A stretch of 64,000 nt of DNA, from the NCBI RefSeq assembly GCF_003363775.1, contig NZ_CP031376.1:186001-250000 (forward strand), read 5' to 3'. The notes under the pieces are model-generated. The model was not told the DNA's origin. It made no database searches and was given only the letters and a program-made list of their open reading frames with translations. The translations under genes and the position numbers were made by a program. Origin of the DNA: Spiroplasma alleghenense. Its GTDB lineage: Bacteria > Bacillota_I > Bacilli_A > Mycoplasmatales > Mycoplasmataceae. Shown piece by piece: positions 11,892 to 25,283 of this stretch (position 1 is the first letter of the stretch; each line of letters starts with the position of its first letter).

Positions 11892-11973
11892 TAACAAATT
11901 TTGATGAGATTTTTTTGCTATTTTACCAACAAATTGGTATTATTAATCTTGTGTATTTATTAGGAGAAGAAAA

Positions 11974-13800
11974 ATGTCAAATCAAAAAATTATTAATATA
12001 GCCGTTATTGCTCACGTTGATGCGGGTAAATCTACTTTGGTAGATGCTTTTTTATCACAATCGGGTGTTTTTAGAGCAAACGAAGAAGTTAAAGAGCAAG
12101 TAATGGATAGCAACGACCAAGAAAGAGAACGTGGAATTACAATTTATTCAAAAAACTGTGCCATTGAGTATAAGGGTATTAAAATAAATATCGTTGATAC
12201 TCCGGGCCATGCAGATTTCTCATCTGAGGTTGAAAGAATCATGAAAACTGTTGATACAGTTATTTTGTTAGTAGACTCATCTGAGGGTCCAATGCCCCAA
12301 ACAAGATTCGTGCTTTCAAAAGCTTTAGATTTGGGCTTAAAACCAATTTTATTAATTAATAAAATCGACAAGAAAGATCAAAGAGCTCTTGAGGTTGTTG
12401 ATGAGGTTTTAGAATTATTCATGGAGTTGGATGCTAACGATGAACAATTGGAATTCCAAACTCTTTTTGGAATTGCTAAGAGAGGAATTGCTCAACATAC
12501 TTTAGAAGAAGAGGGAAAAGATTTATCACCTTTGTTTGATACAATAATCAAACAAGTTGGAACTTATCCTGAGGATTTAATTAACAATACAACAAGAATG
12601 CAAGTTTCTTCTTTGGCCTACGATTCATTTATCGGTCGTCTAGGAATTGGAAGAGTTTTTGAAGGAACCTTGAAAGAGGGGCAAACCATTGCTAACTCAA
12701 AAAACGATGGAACTGTAACTAAAGGTAAAATTTCAGGATTATTTGTATATCAAGGATTGAATAGAGTGGCGGTTAAAGAGGCTGTTGCTGGTGATATTGT
12801 CGTAATTGCCGGATTAAGTGATGTATCAATTGGTGATACTATTTGTGATCAAAACGATATCAGACCAATGCCCACCATTACTATTGAAGAACCAACAATG
12901 AGTATGAATATTTTGGTTAATACATCTCCCTTTGCTGGTCGTGTTGGTAAATACGTAACAACAAGAAACATAAAAGAGCGTCTTGATAAAGAACTTGAGG
13001 TAAACGTTGGTTTAAAAGTTGAAACACTTTCAGATTCATCAGCGGATGGTTTTAAAGTTTTAGGTCGTGGTGAGCTACACTTATCTGTCTTAATTGAATC
13101 AATGCGAAGAGAAGGTTTTGAACTAGGAGTTTCAAAGCCAGAAGTTGTTATGCACAAAAATGAAGCTGGGGAACTTGTTGAACCAATGGAAAAAGTAATT
13201 ATTAATGTACCAACAGAATATTCTGGAACAGTAATCAATAAGTTAAACCTTAGAAAAGGTATGATGATGGACATGGATTCAGATGGAATTAGAGATAAAG
13301 TTGTTTACAACGTACCTATGCGTGGTCTAATTGGATTTAGAAGTGAATTTACAAATGATACTCACGGAGAAGGAATCATGGTTCGTAGTGCTAACGGTTT
13401 TGAACCATATAAAGGTAAAATTGATGGTCGCGCTAATGGTGTGTTGGTTTCAATGGCAAATGGAGTTACCTTGCCTTACTCATTGGCAAACCTTGAAGAC
13501 CGTGGTAAGCTTTTTGTTGGACCTCAAGTTGAAGTTTATGAAGGTATGATTGTTGGACTTCATTCAAGAAGTAATGATTTGGACGTTAACCCAACAACTG
13601 GGAAAAAACTAACAAATACTCGTTCTTCAGGAACCGATGAATCAACAAGATTAACACCGTTCATTAATTTCACTCTAGAGGAATCATTAGAATTTATCGA
13701 ATGAGATGAATTGGTTGAAGTTACTCCAGATGATATTCGTTTGAGAAAAAAATGATTAACTATTAATGATCGTAAACAACACAGAAATGACAAGTTTTAA
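11974..13800 (+). CDS. typA: GTP-binding protein TypA/BipA
   Basis: 608-residue translational GTPase associated with ribosome assembly and stress responses. G1 is AHVDAGKST, switch and G3 are ERGITI and DTPGHADF, and G4 is NKIDKK. The TypA-specific C-terminal domain with PMRGLIGFRSEF and SRSNDLDVNPT is intact. Full length for the family. TAGGAGAAG precedes ATG. Two TGAs in the last 40 codons are Trp. Confidence 0.96.
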
Positions 13801-13809
13801 AATTAATTT

Positions 13810-13829
13810 AACCCGAAAGGGTTTTTTCT
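13810..13829 (+). terminator. Rho-independent terminator after typA
   Basis: AACCC-GAAA-GGGTT tetraloop hairpin followed by TTTTTC. Confidence 0.85.
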
Positions 13830-13877
13830 TTTTATGGAATTTTTTTTATAAACAAGAGCTTATAAACGATTATTTTC

Positions 13878-13908
13878 TTGTTAAATAAGTTTGTAATTGT
13901 ACTATAAT
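13878..13908 (+). promoter_or_regulatory. Candidate sigma-A promoter of eno
   Basis: TTGTTA at 13878-13883 and TATAAT at 13903-13908 with a 19-bp spacer, 28 nt before the enolase start. The -10 is perfect; the -35 and spacing are only fair. Confidence 0.45.
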
Positions 13909-13935
13909 AATTTTGTAGAGAAAGAGGAATAAATA

Positions 13936-15288
<1,353 letters not shown>

Positions 15289-15301
15289 TTAAAAAATCTT
15301 G

Positions 15302-15337
15302 AAAATCAATTTATTAAATAAATTGATTTTTTTATTT
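15302..15337 (+). terminator. Rho-independent terminator after eno
   Basis: Long AT-rich hairpin centred near 15316 (AAAATCAATTTATT and its complement) followed by a T run. Confidence 0.8.
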
Positions 15338-15374
15338 TTAAGTGATATGAGATAATGAATAAAAGAGGTAATTT

Positions 15375-16322
15375 ATGAATAAACCACCAAAATTATTAGT
15401 AATAATTATTTCGGCATTTGCAGCCGTTAATTTTATTGGGATATTTATTATGGCAACACTTGCAGACTTGGAAATAAGCATTAACATCACAGTTTTAGTA
15501 GAACACTTTGCCTTTATAAAAGCATTTGCCAAACAAATGTCATATTTTGGTGATATTGGATTGTTTTTAGTTGTCTTAATTTTTGGATCACTTTTTATTA
15601 ACTGGTCAGTTCACAGATTTAGCAAGAAGGAAAATTGGTTTACCCTTAAAATAATTTTTCAAATTTTACTATTTTTATTTTTTCTAACAGCTCTCACTTA
15701 TAATCTCTGGTTGTTCAATGATGTTGACCCTGATGATTATGTCTACTATTTTTTAGCAATCGGACTTAACATTTTGTTTGCATTATTTATCCAGATTCTA
15801 GTAATGGTTAAAATAAAAGATGAGAGCGGCAGTGACGAACTTATTGTTCCTATTATTAATGGAGTAATTTACCTAGTGGCACTTTGGGTTATTATAACAG
15901 TGCTTAAGTATTCTTTTGGACGACCAAGATTCAGAGATTTAAAACCTGATTATTCCGACTATAAACCATGATATGGAAATATACTCTCAAGTGAAAATCG
16001 CGGAACAAGTTTTCCTTCGGGACACGTTGGAATTGTTTGTTCTTATTTGGGGTTAGTTTGATTGTTAAAACCATTAAAAATGGATAAAAAATTAATTAAA
16101 ATTATGTTATCTATCTTATTCTCTATTATTGTAGTATCAATGTGTTTTGCTAGAATTGCCGTTAAAGCGCATTTTTTAACAGATGTTATGGCGTCAACAG
16201 TAATTCCCATTCCAACCATATGGTTAATAAATAAAATGTCTCCCAAATTGGGAGAACTAGTCACTAAGAAAAAACAGGAGGAGATTGAAGATGAAGTATA
16301 TCGGGATCGACCTTGGCGCTAA
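15375..16322 (+). CDS. PAP2-superfamily membrane phosphatase
   Basis: 315-residue polytopic membrane protein. The three PAP2 phosphatase motifs are visible: KYSFGRPR near residue 178, SFPSGH near 213, and ARIAVKAHFLTDV near 258. The expected substrate is a lipid phosphate or diphosphate at the membrane. The last 11 codons overlap the start of ruvX in another frame, and in that overlap there is a CGG codon (residue 310) that ordinary decoding reads as Arg. Confidence 0.9.
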
Positions 16323-16728
16323 AACTATGGGATTGGCAATTTCAAGCGGAATTGTGGCCAACCCTTTGGGAACAATTAGATTTGAAGAATATGACTTTGA
16401 AGTTGCGATCAACTTGCTTAATCAATACCTAGTTGATAATCAAATTACAGCTATAGTAATAGGTTACCCTTTAAATATGAATAGTAGTGCTGGTCATCGT
16501 GCTGAGATGGTTGATTATTTCATAGAAGTTTTATCAACAATTTATCCGCAATGAAATGATAATAATATTTTTAAAGTTGATGAACGTCTTACAACTAGAA
16601 TGGCAAAAGCCATAATGATTGAAGCGGACATTTCTCGCAAAAAGCAAAAACAAAGTAAAGATAGCCTGGCAGCGCAGTTAATTTTAGAAACATATTTAGC
16701 ACAAATTGATAATAAAAGTTTGAATTAG
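16291..16728 (+). CDS. ruvX: Putative Holliday junction resolvase / pre-16S rRNA nuclease YqgF
   Basis: 145-residue RNase H-like protein. N-terminal [16 protein letters not shown] supplies the first catalytic Asp, [17 protein letters not shown] the middle strand, DERLTTRMA the conserved DER(L)(S/T)T motif, and [10 protein letters not shown] the last acidic residue. In E. coli the protein matures 16S rRNA 5' ends. AGGAGG at 16275-16280 fits ATG 16291. It overlaps the PAP2 gene by 32 nt. Confidence 0.92.
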
Positions 16729-16797
16729 TAGCAATAATTTTGTATACTCAATTTATACTTAACTAATTAAAGTTAAAAATATATATAGGAGATAATG

Positions 16798-17361
16798 ATG
16801 CACCCATTAATTAAAGAGGTTCTTCTCACCAAGGAAAAAATAGATTTAAGAACCAGCGAAGTTGCAAAAGAAGTCACGGAACACTACTTAAAAGAAGGCG
16901 TTGAAGACGAACCAATTGTTTTGGTTGGTTTTTTAAAGGGTTGTGTACCTTTCATGGGTAAATTTTTAGAGAATTTTAATTTAAATTGCCAAACTGAATA
17001 CATGTTAATTTCTTCATACGGATCGGGAACAAAAAGTTCAGGCAAGCCAGAAATATTGCTTGACTTAAGGATTCCGATTGAAAATCGCCACATTCTTATT
17101 GTTGAAGATATTATTGATACAGGAATTACTTTGGATTTCATGGTTAATTACTTTAAAATGCAAAACCCCAAATCGATTAAAATTATAACAATGTTAGATA
17201 AATCTAAATCTCATAAAGTAGATATAAAAGCTGATTGAAAATGCTTTGATGTTGGCAACGAATTCTTAGTTGGTATGGGCTTAGACGTAAATGAAAGGTT
17301 TAGAAATTTACCTTACATCGGAGTTGTTGATGTTGAAAAACTAGCAACCTGAAAATGATAG
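16798..17361 (+). CDS. hpt: Hypoxanthine(-guanine) phosphoribosyltransferase
   Basis: 187-residue purine salvage enzyme that makes IMP/GMP from base and PRPP. The PRPP-binding loop is [16 protein letters not shown], the flexible-loop region [11 protein letters not shown] is present, and [11 protein letters not shown] is the PPi loop. Purine salvage is essential in mollicutes. ATG 16798 fits the AGGAG spacing better than ATG 16795. Three Trp-TGA codons lie in the C-terminal part. Confidence 0.93.
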
Positions 17362-17375
17362 ATAAGAGAGAGTAA

Positions 17376-18359
<984 letters not shown>

Positions 18360-18386
18360 TAAAAAAAGAAACAAAGAGGCAGAATA

Positions 18387-19829
18387 ATGAAGATTTATAA
18401 TTTAGAAAATAAAATCAAACGTACCAAAATCATTACTACAATTGGTCCAAGTACACACAAAAAAGAAGATATTAAGGAACTATTTGAAAATGGAATGAAC
18501 ACAATTCGTTTAAACTTTTCACACGGTAACTTTGAGGAACACGGAGCTCGTTTAAAGGGTGTTCGTGAAATTAGAGAAGAAATTAAAAAACCAATTTCAA
18601 TCTTATTAGATACTAAAGGTCCAGAAATTCGTATTGGTCAAATGAAAGACGGAAAACAAGAAATTAAAGCTGGAAGCGAAGTAACAGTTTACACAGATCC
18701 AAAAGATTTCTTAACTCGTCAATGTTCAGCAACTGAATTACAAATGTCATATGACATGAGTAAAGACGTTAAAGTTGGGGATACTGTTTTAGTTGATGAT
18801 GGAAAACTTACAATGCACGTTACAGCTGTTGATAGTAAAAAAATGATTGTTAAAGTAAAAGCCTTTAACCACCACTTAGTAAAAACTAACAAACGTGTTA
18901 ACTTACCAGGAGTTGACTTTACTCTCCCATTCTTAGCAGAAAAAGATTACAACGATATTAAATTTGGAATCGAAAATGGAATTGATTACGTAGCAGCAAG
19001 TTTTGTAAATAGTGCTGACAATGTAAATGAAATCCGTAAAATTCTAGTTGAAAACGGAGCAGAACACGTTCAAATTATTTCAAAAATTGAATCTCAATTA
19101 GGAATCGATAACATTGATGCAATTATCGATGCAGGAGATGGAATCATGGTCGCTCGTGGTGATTTAGGTTTAGAAATCCCTTACTATGAAGTGCCTTACT
19201 GAGAAAAACAAATTATTCGCAAGTGTCGTGAAAAAGGAAAAATCGTAATTGTTGCTACACAAATGTTGGAATCAATGACAGATAATCCAGCCCCAACTCG
19301 TGCTGAGGTAACTGATGTCTACTGAGCAACTGAGCTAGGAGCTGATGCAACAATGTTATCAGGGGAATCTGCTGCAGGGACTTATCCTTTCATTACTACT
19401 CAAACTATGGCAACAATTAATAAGCGTGCTGAAATTGAATTCTATGAAAAACTTTACTACGAAAAACAATTAGCAGATGCTCGTAAAAATACAACAGGTC
19501 CACGTGCTAAAATTGCAGACCAACTTTCAGAAAGAACTAAAACTGGAGATTATGAATTTGCGATTGTATTATCTCGTACTGGAGAATTATTGAAAACAAT
19601 TTCAAAATTCCGTCCAAATGTTACAATTTTAGGAGTAAGTGCTGATCCAAAACTTTATAATGCATTTGGTTCTTGACATTCAATCTTCATGAACCAATGT
19701 AAAGACTTTGATGCTATCTTAAAAGATGAAGCAGAATTATCAAAAATTGCTAAATCTTGAGGAGCAAAAACTAAAGAAAAAGTTCTTGTTGTTCGTAACG
19801 AAGATATTAAAGAAATTATCGTTAAATAG
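18387..19829 (+). CDS. pyk: Pyruvate kinase (copy 1, pfkA operon)
   Basis: 480-residue enzyme making pyruvate and ATP from PEP. Visible motifs are [33 protein letters not shown], the active-site [23 protein letters not shown], and [21 protein letters not shown]. It lacks the extra C-terminal PEP-utiliser domain of some Bacillus enzymes. Trp-TGA codons occur around 19200, 19323, 19675 and 19758. A near-identical-length paralogue lies at 26939-28381. Confidence 0.98.
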
Positions 19830-19858
19830 TTTTATCTGAAAATTTTAAAAATAAAATC

Positions 19859-19886
19859 AAAATGAACCGGTTAATGGTTCATTTTT
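19859..19886 (+). terminator. Rho-independent terminator of the pfkA-pyk operon
   Basis: AATGAACC / GGTTCATT hairpin with a short loop, then a T run. The 20041 gene lies about 150 nt beyond; the gap between is AT-rich with no gene seen. Confidence 0.8.
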
Positions 19887-20040
19887 GTATATAATATTAA
19901 TTCTTAAAAAGAAGGACTAGTACTAAATCAATTTTTATGTTATTATTTTGAAAATTAAATTATATAAAGATTTTTATAAAATTTTTTTTATCACTAATAT
20001 GATAAAATTATAAAAATAAATATGCACAAGGAGGGGTTTT

Positions 20041-21378
20041 GTGAAAGTTGTTGTAATTGGAGGAGCTGCTATGGGAATGGGAGTAGTTGCAAAATTAAAG
20101 CGCCTTGACCCAAAGGCTGAAATTGTTGTTATTCAAAAAAATAATTATGTTTCACTTGGTGCTTGTGGAATACCTTATTACATTGGAGATAATTTTGCCG
20201 ATGCAAATATAATGCTAGCAAGAAAAGTTGAAGACTTTGAAAAAATTGGTGTTAAAGTTCTAACTAACAGCATTGTAACAGAAGTTGATTTTAAAAATAA
20301 AAAAGTTATCGCTAAATCAAATGAAAATAATATTATAGAAAATTATGATAAATTAGTTATCGCAACCGGAGGAACTCCAATTATTAATGAAGTATTATCA
20401 AAACAATATAGCAATTGTTTTACAGTTAATTCTAAAGAAGACGGAGAAGACATTAAAAAAATTAAATCCAAAGCAAAAAATATTGTTATTATTGGAGCTG
20501 GATTAATCGGATTAGAAGTCGCAGAAAATTTAGCAAATAATAAAGTTAATATTTCAGTAATTGAAAAAGGAAGTAGACCCTTGGCTAATTTATTTGACCC
20601 AGAATTCACAGATTTAATTGAAACAGAACTTGAAAAAAATAAAGTTAATTTAATTAAAAACACCGAGATAAAAGAAATATTTAGTACAAACGATAAGATA
20701 ACAGAAGTTGAACTAATTGATGGAACAAAAATTAAGTGTGATTTATTAATTTGTTCCATTGGTGTTCGTCCAAACACAGACTTCTTAATAAATACTAATC
20801 TAAAACTTAATGAAAGAAATGCTATTATTGTAGATAAAACCGGAGCCACTAATATTAAGGACGTTTATGCTGGAGGAGATTGTGTTCAAACATTTGGACG
20901 TACTTATAAAAATCCAGTTTACTCACCGCTTGCAACTGTGGCATCTAAGCATGCTGTAATTGTGGCTGAAAACTTGGTAGGTATTAAAAGTGAATTTGCC
21001 GGGGCCTTAAACACAGCAATTGTTAAAATTTTTGATTTGGAATTAGCTCGCACAGGAGAAAATTCAAGATTTTTGACAGAAAGCAAAATTAAGTATGAAG
21101 AAGTTTTAATAAAAGATAAGGATCATACCAATTATGTATCGGGTCAAAGAGACCTTTGGGTAAAATTAATAAAAGATGTTAAAAAGAACACATTAATTGG
21201 TTGTCAATTTGGAGGCTATGATAAAGCTATTATGAGAATCCATAGTATCATTGCAATGATTTGGAATCAAGATGTCTTAGATCCAAGTGTAAACCAAATT
21301 GACCTGCCATATGCACCACCATTTAGCCGGACAAAAGATATTATCAATATTGCTTTAAGCAAAATTATAGAAAAATAG
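20041..21378 (+). CDS. FAD-dependent CoA-disulfide reductase / NADH oxidase family protein
   Basis: 445 residues. An N-terminal FAD site (VVIGGAAMGMGV) is followed by LGACGIPYYIG, whose Cys42 is the active-site cysteine of the CoADR/Nox group. The NAD-binding motif is VIIGAGLIGLEVAE, the second FAD motif is VYAGGDC, and the C-terminal dimerisation domain ends in DLPYAPPFS. The protein could reduce CoA disulfide or oxidise NADH with O2. GTG start behind AAGGAGG. Arg430 is encoded by CGG (21328-21330) at a variable position, important for judging CGG meaning. Confidence 0.9.
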   Translation: MKVVVIGGAAMGMGVVAKLKRLDPKAEIVVIQKNNYVSLGACGIPYYIGDNFADANIMLARKVEDFEKIGVKVLTNSIVTEVDFKNKKVIAKSNENNIIENYDKLVIATGGTPIINEVLSKQYSNCFTVNSKEDGEDIKKIKSKAKNIVIIGAGLIGLEVAENLANNKVNISVIEKGSRPLANLFDPEFTDLIETELEKNKVNLIKNTEIKEIFSTNDKITEVELIDGTKIKCDLLICSIGVRPNTDFLINTNLKLNERNAIIVDKTGATNIKDVYAGGDCVQTFGRTYKNPVYSPLATVASKHAVIVAENLVGIKSEFAGALNTAIVKIFDLELARTGENSRFLTESKIKYEEVLIKDKDHTNYVSGQRDLWVKLIKDVKKNTLIGCQFGGYDKAIMRIHSIIAMIWNQDVLDPSVNQIDLPYAPPFSRTKDIINIALSKIIEK

Positions 21379-21394
21379 AATCGAGGAAATTAAG

Positions 21395-23206
21395 TTGAGT
21401 AATCTATTAGCAAGTGCGCAAAAAGAAAGTAACCTATTGCGTGACTTTTTAGCAATCAGCACATGACAATCACTAGTTGCCATAGTATTATTATTTTCAA
21501 TTGTTGCTGGTTTTTGAGTTTTTCTAAAATACGTTAAATTGAAATTCGTCTACCGAGTATTAATCGGATTGGGAATTGGATTAATTTTTGGTATTATTGT
21601 CCAAGCAATCATCGGTTTTCCAGCAGGAAATTGATTTACAAGCGGTCAAGGTGGATGATGAGCTAAAACCGAAGCGGGTAACTGAATTAATTTAAATAAT
21701 TATTACTACGACTTTGGTAATGTTGATGGTCTTGTAAAATTTGCTGACATAGCAAAAGACGCAATTCCGGGAGAGATATTTTGAGGTCGAATTAAAAATG
21801 CTGCTGGTGTTGAGGTTTTCCAAGGTGCTACAGGAACCGCAAATGCAGTTTGACAAAATGAAATTCTATGAGTAAATGAACTTTCAATTTGAGCTTCATT
21901 ATTTAAACAAGTATTTATTAATGGTATTTTAATGTTAACAATACCAGTAGTATTTTTAGCAATATTTAGAGTAACTTCAAAACCTAAAGTAAAGGGATTA
22001 AGCCGTATTACTGCAAAAGGGGTAGGAATTCTTTTATTAAATGTTACTGTAGCATTTGTTATTACATTTTGAATTGGTTATGGGCTAAAAGTTGGTAAAG
22101 GTTTAGAACTAGACCAACAAGCTCAAGGAACTGGTTCAGCAGTGACAAAACCAATTCCTCAAATTATTTGAGAGTACGTTCCAAGTAACTTTGTGGCAGC
22201 ATTTACAACTGGATTAATTATTCCAGTAATGGTAATTGCCGCTTTAATGGGAACAAGTGTAAAAGTTTTATCAAAACGTCAATCTGAAAAAATGGAAAAA
22301 CTACGTAATTCTATGGATACAGGTTGAGACATTATTATGTCGATGTTAATGACATTTATGAAAATAATGCCAATTGCTGTTATTTCAATGATCTTAACTT
22401 CAATTACAACAAGACCAATTGGGGCCTTGCAATCAATTGGATTAGTATTAGGAATTGGATACTTATCAATCATTATAATGATGATATTAATGACTCTATC
22501 GGTTTGAATGGCTGGGGTTAAAGTAGGACCTTGATGAAAAGCGGCATGAAAACCATTAGTTCAAGGTTTTGCTACTCAATCAAGTAATGCAACTTTACCA
22601 GTTTCGATTTCAACTTTAAAAGATGATATGAGAGTAAAAGATAATGTGGTTGGAGTAATTGCACCACTTTCAACAAGCATGGGGTTGGTTGCCTGTGCTG
22701 GTGTTCAAGCTGGATTAGTAACTAGTTTATTGTATACAGGAAGTGATAATGTAGCAGCATCATTTGGATTAGTAACTTTCTTCTTAATGGCATGATTTAC
22801 AACAGTTATTGCTTCATTAGGAATTGCTGGAGTTCCGGGAACTTCTTCAGTTGTTACTGCTGGAGTACTTGGTGGTTTAGGGTTTGGAGCATATTATGCT
22901 TCAGTATATGCGATCATTGGGGCTTTAGATGGTCTATTTGATATGGGAAGAACAGGAGCCAATGTAATTGGGGGAATTCAAGCCAATACCTTGGTAGCTG
23001 TTAGTGAAGGACAATTTGAGCCAGACTCCCCACTATTTAGTGAGGCTAAGTTAAAAAAATTATCAGAGCGAAGTTTAAAAATCTCACAAAGAGACGACTT
23101 AAAAGAAGAGAAAATGAAGAATCAAGCTTTAAAATATAAAGAAAATTTAGCCAAAAAAGCGGAAGCCAAAAAAGCCAAATTAGAATCTAAAGAAACCAAA
23201 TCTTAG
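21395..23206 (+). CDS. Dicarboxylate/amino acid:cation symporter (DAACS family)
   Basis: 603-residue membrane transporter. The HP1-type serine loop appears as TQSSNATLPVSISTL, and the C-terminal GVPGTSSVV and GLFDMGRTGANVIG match the substrate and cation sites of GltPh-like carriers. It is longer than the typical 400-460 residues because of an extra extracellular stretch (about residues 80-165) and a Lys-rich C-terminal tail. TTG start at 21395, GAGGAAA upstream, 16 nt after the preceding flavoprotein. About 20 TGA codons read as Trp. Substrate is probably glutamate, aspartate or a dicarboxylate. Confidence 0.88.
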
Positions 23207-23223
23207 TAAATATTATATTATTT

Positions 23224-23255
23224 AAACCAATCTTTTTATAGATTGGTTTTTTTAT
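23224..23255 (+). terminator. Rho-independent terminator after symporter
   Basis: AAACCAATCT / AGATTGGTTT hairpin with loop TTTTAT and a run of T residues. Confidence 0.85.
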
Positions 23256-23315
23256 GATTAATTACATTTTTTAGGTTTATAATTATAATGTATTAAAATA
23301 AAAGGAGAATTAACT

Positions 23316-24563
23316 ATGAAGATTTTTTTGAATTTATTAGCCTCGGTAACATTAACTGGTAATTGTGCATCTGGAGCAATTTTTTCAAGTAATGAAAGAA
23401 ACTTGCTTGGCAATTACGAACAACATGCTTTATTTGAGAATAGTGTTGAAGTAGCTGATAGTGATGAATTTTATCAGTCAATAGAGGAAAGCGGTTCCGA
23501 AGACTACAAAGAGGAAATAAACTATTCTGACCATAAAGTTGGAAAGTTTAACAGGTTATACATAGATTCGGGTAAAGACCAAAACTTACCATATAAGAGT
23601 GATGCTGTAGATACAAAGTACAAAAAAGTAGAAAAAAATAAGGTTTATTCAATTAGTTATCAAATTGGATATTTTAATATTTTTGATTACTCACAAAATA
23701 AAGAAGATTTCTTATTGAATTACTCTACTATAAAGGTTGATTATGATATGGGTTATAATCTTTGAAACGGTCAAAATGGTTGAACAAGAAATATAGAGAA
23801 GAAAAAAGATGTAATAGGAAAGGATTTCCCATTGGATGAATATGAGGATTATGTGGAAATAAAATCTCAAAGTAACTACACTCAATTACATTTGTTTTCT
23901 GATAAAAAACACAGCAGAAAAGAGACTGTGGAAGTCGGTTTGGAGCAATTTTGAGATAATAATATTTTAAAAATTAATATAAGGCTATCAGCTTGAGTAA
24001 AGTGGGCAGCCGGAAGCGCGTGAAATCACGCAGCGATCATTGGAGCAAAAAATGAAAGTACTATGATTTATAAAAGAGGAGATAAAAGAATAGAGCATGA
24101 GACCATTATTACAAATTCTACGCTTTTCAGCCCAATTAAAAATAATGCAACTTTAGATTTAGCTAGTTGGTCTGTAAAAAATATTTCAGATAAAATTTTA
24201 AATAAAAAAAGAAATTCAAATTATAGCGAAGCTAAAGTACACTTACTAACTATAGGCTACTTTGGTGTAATTAGCGGGGGTGCTTCTGCGGGTACTTCTA
24301 GTATATTTCTAGACCCTTCATTAACATACTTAGTAGTAGACGCAATGAATGAATATATTAGTAAAAATAGTAATCGTGACTTGGAATTCAAACTCACATT
24401 AAAATTTATAGTGACATTTAGTACATTTTATGGTCAAGTTAAATTAAAAATAAATGATGACTCTTTTATTGCTCTTGCAAGCAATGTTCAACCTTACAGA
24501 AAGGGAATGTCTGTGACTTATAACGGAGGTTATACAGCCCCGGTAACTTATAGGGATCGCTAA
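23316..24563 (+). CDS. Putative exported protein upstream of an ABC transporter
   Basis: 415 residues. The N terminus (MKIFLNLLASVTLTGNCASG) looks like a short signal peptide; Cys17 could be lipidated, but the T-G-N residues before it are a poor lipobox. The rest is hydrophilic with Asn/Ser/Lys-rich stretches and no recognised domain. Its TAA overlaps the ATG of the ABC ATPase (TAATG), so it is coupled to the transporter and may be its cargo or surface partner. AAAGGAG precedes ATG. Confidence 0.75.
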
Positions 24564-25282
24564 TGTTAAATGCAAAAAATGTAACAAAAAAATTTAAACA
24601 AAAATTAGTTCTTGATGATATAAGTTTAGAGTTTAAGAAAAGTAAGACTACAGGACTGTTAGGAAACAACGGGGCAGGTAAAACGACACTATTAAAAATA
24701 ATATTTCAAGAATATCGATGCGATAGCGGAGAAATATTATTTGAAGGTAAAAAAATGACTAGAGTAGATTACCAAAAAATGTTTTTCTTTACCGAGAATA
24801 CTGAACTACCAAAAAATATGTCGGTAGAAGAATACTTAGAGTATATTTTAAATTTAAATTCTTTAAAATTAAAGAATTCAACTGCAATCGAAAAATATAA
24901 ATGAGTATTTAATTTTGAAAAATTTAGAAAATCCAAAATTGAAAAACTTTCTGACGGAGAAAAGAAAATGCTTTCTTTGTTTGTTTTATTTAATTTAAGC
25001 CCTGAATTAATTTGTTTTGATGAACCAACCGCTAATTTAGATTTTAAAAATAAGGATATTATGATCAGAGCAATTAAGTACCTAAAAGACTTGGGTAAAA
25101 CAATTGTTATTATTACTCACTTGATTAGTGAGGTTGAAAAATTGCTAGACGAAGTAATTGTATTTAGAGATAAAAAAATCATTTTTCAAAACTCATTGGA
25201 AAAAATTGATAATTTACAAAAAACTTATGAGGATTTAGTTAGACAAACTGATGAGGAATTTCTAAAAGAAAGGTTTGGATAA
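24563..25282 (+). CDS. ABC transporter ATPase subunit (copy 1)
   Basis: 239 residues. Walker A is GNNGAGKTT; the signature is degenerate (KLSDGEKKMLSLF instead of LSGGQ); Walker B is ICFDEPTANLD; the switch His is in ITHLISE. It would power the adjacent permease, which starts right after the stop. A clear paralogue is at 33494-34228 with the same gene order. Confidence 0.9.
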
Positions 25283-25283
25283 A

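Noticed and set aside
12144-13793. Minus-strand open frames inside typA, lepA and the prd genes
   Set aside because: They are long only because of base composition; the plus-strand genes are fully conserved and the minus frames lack ribosome sites and recognisable products.
16302-16304. CGG in the PAP2 gene as a selenocysteine
   Set aside because: It lies 6 codons from the stop within the overlap with ruvX, where the sequence is fixed by the other frame; no Cys or redox motif is near.
21328-21330. CGG in the CoA-disulfide-reductase-like gene as Sec
   Set aside because: The position (after PPFS near the C terminus) is variable in the family and not redox-active; the catalytic Cys42 is elsewhere. 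Arg is the natural reading.
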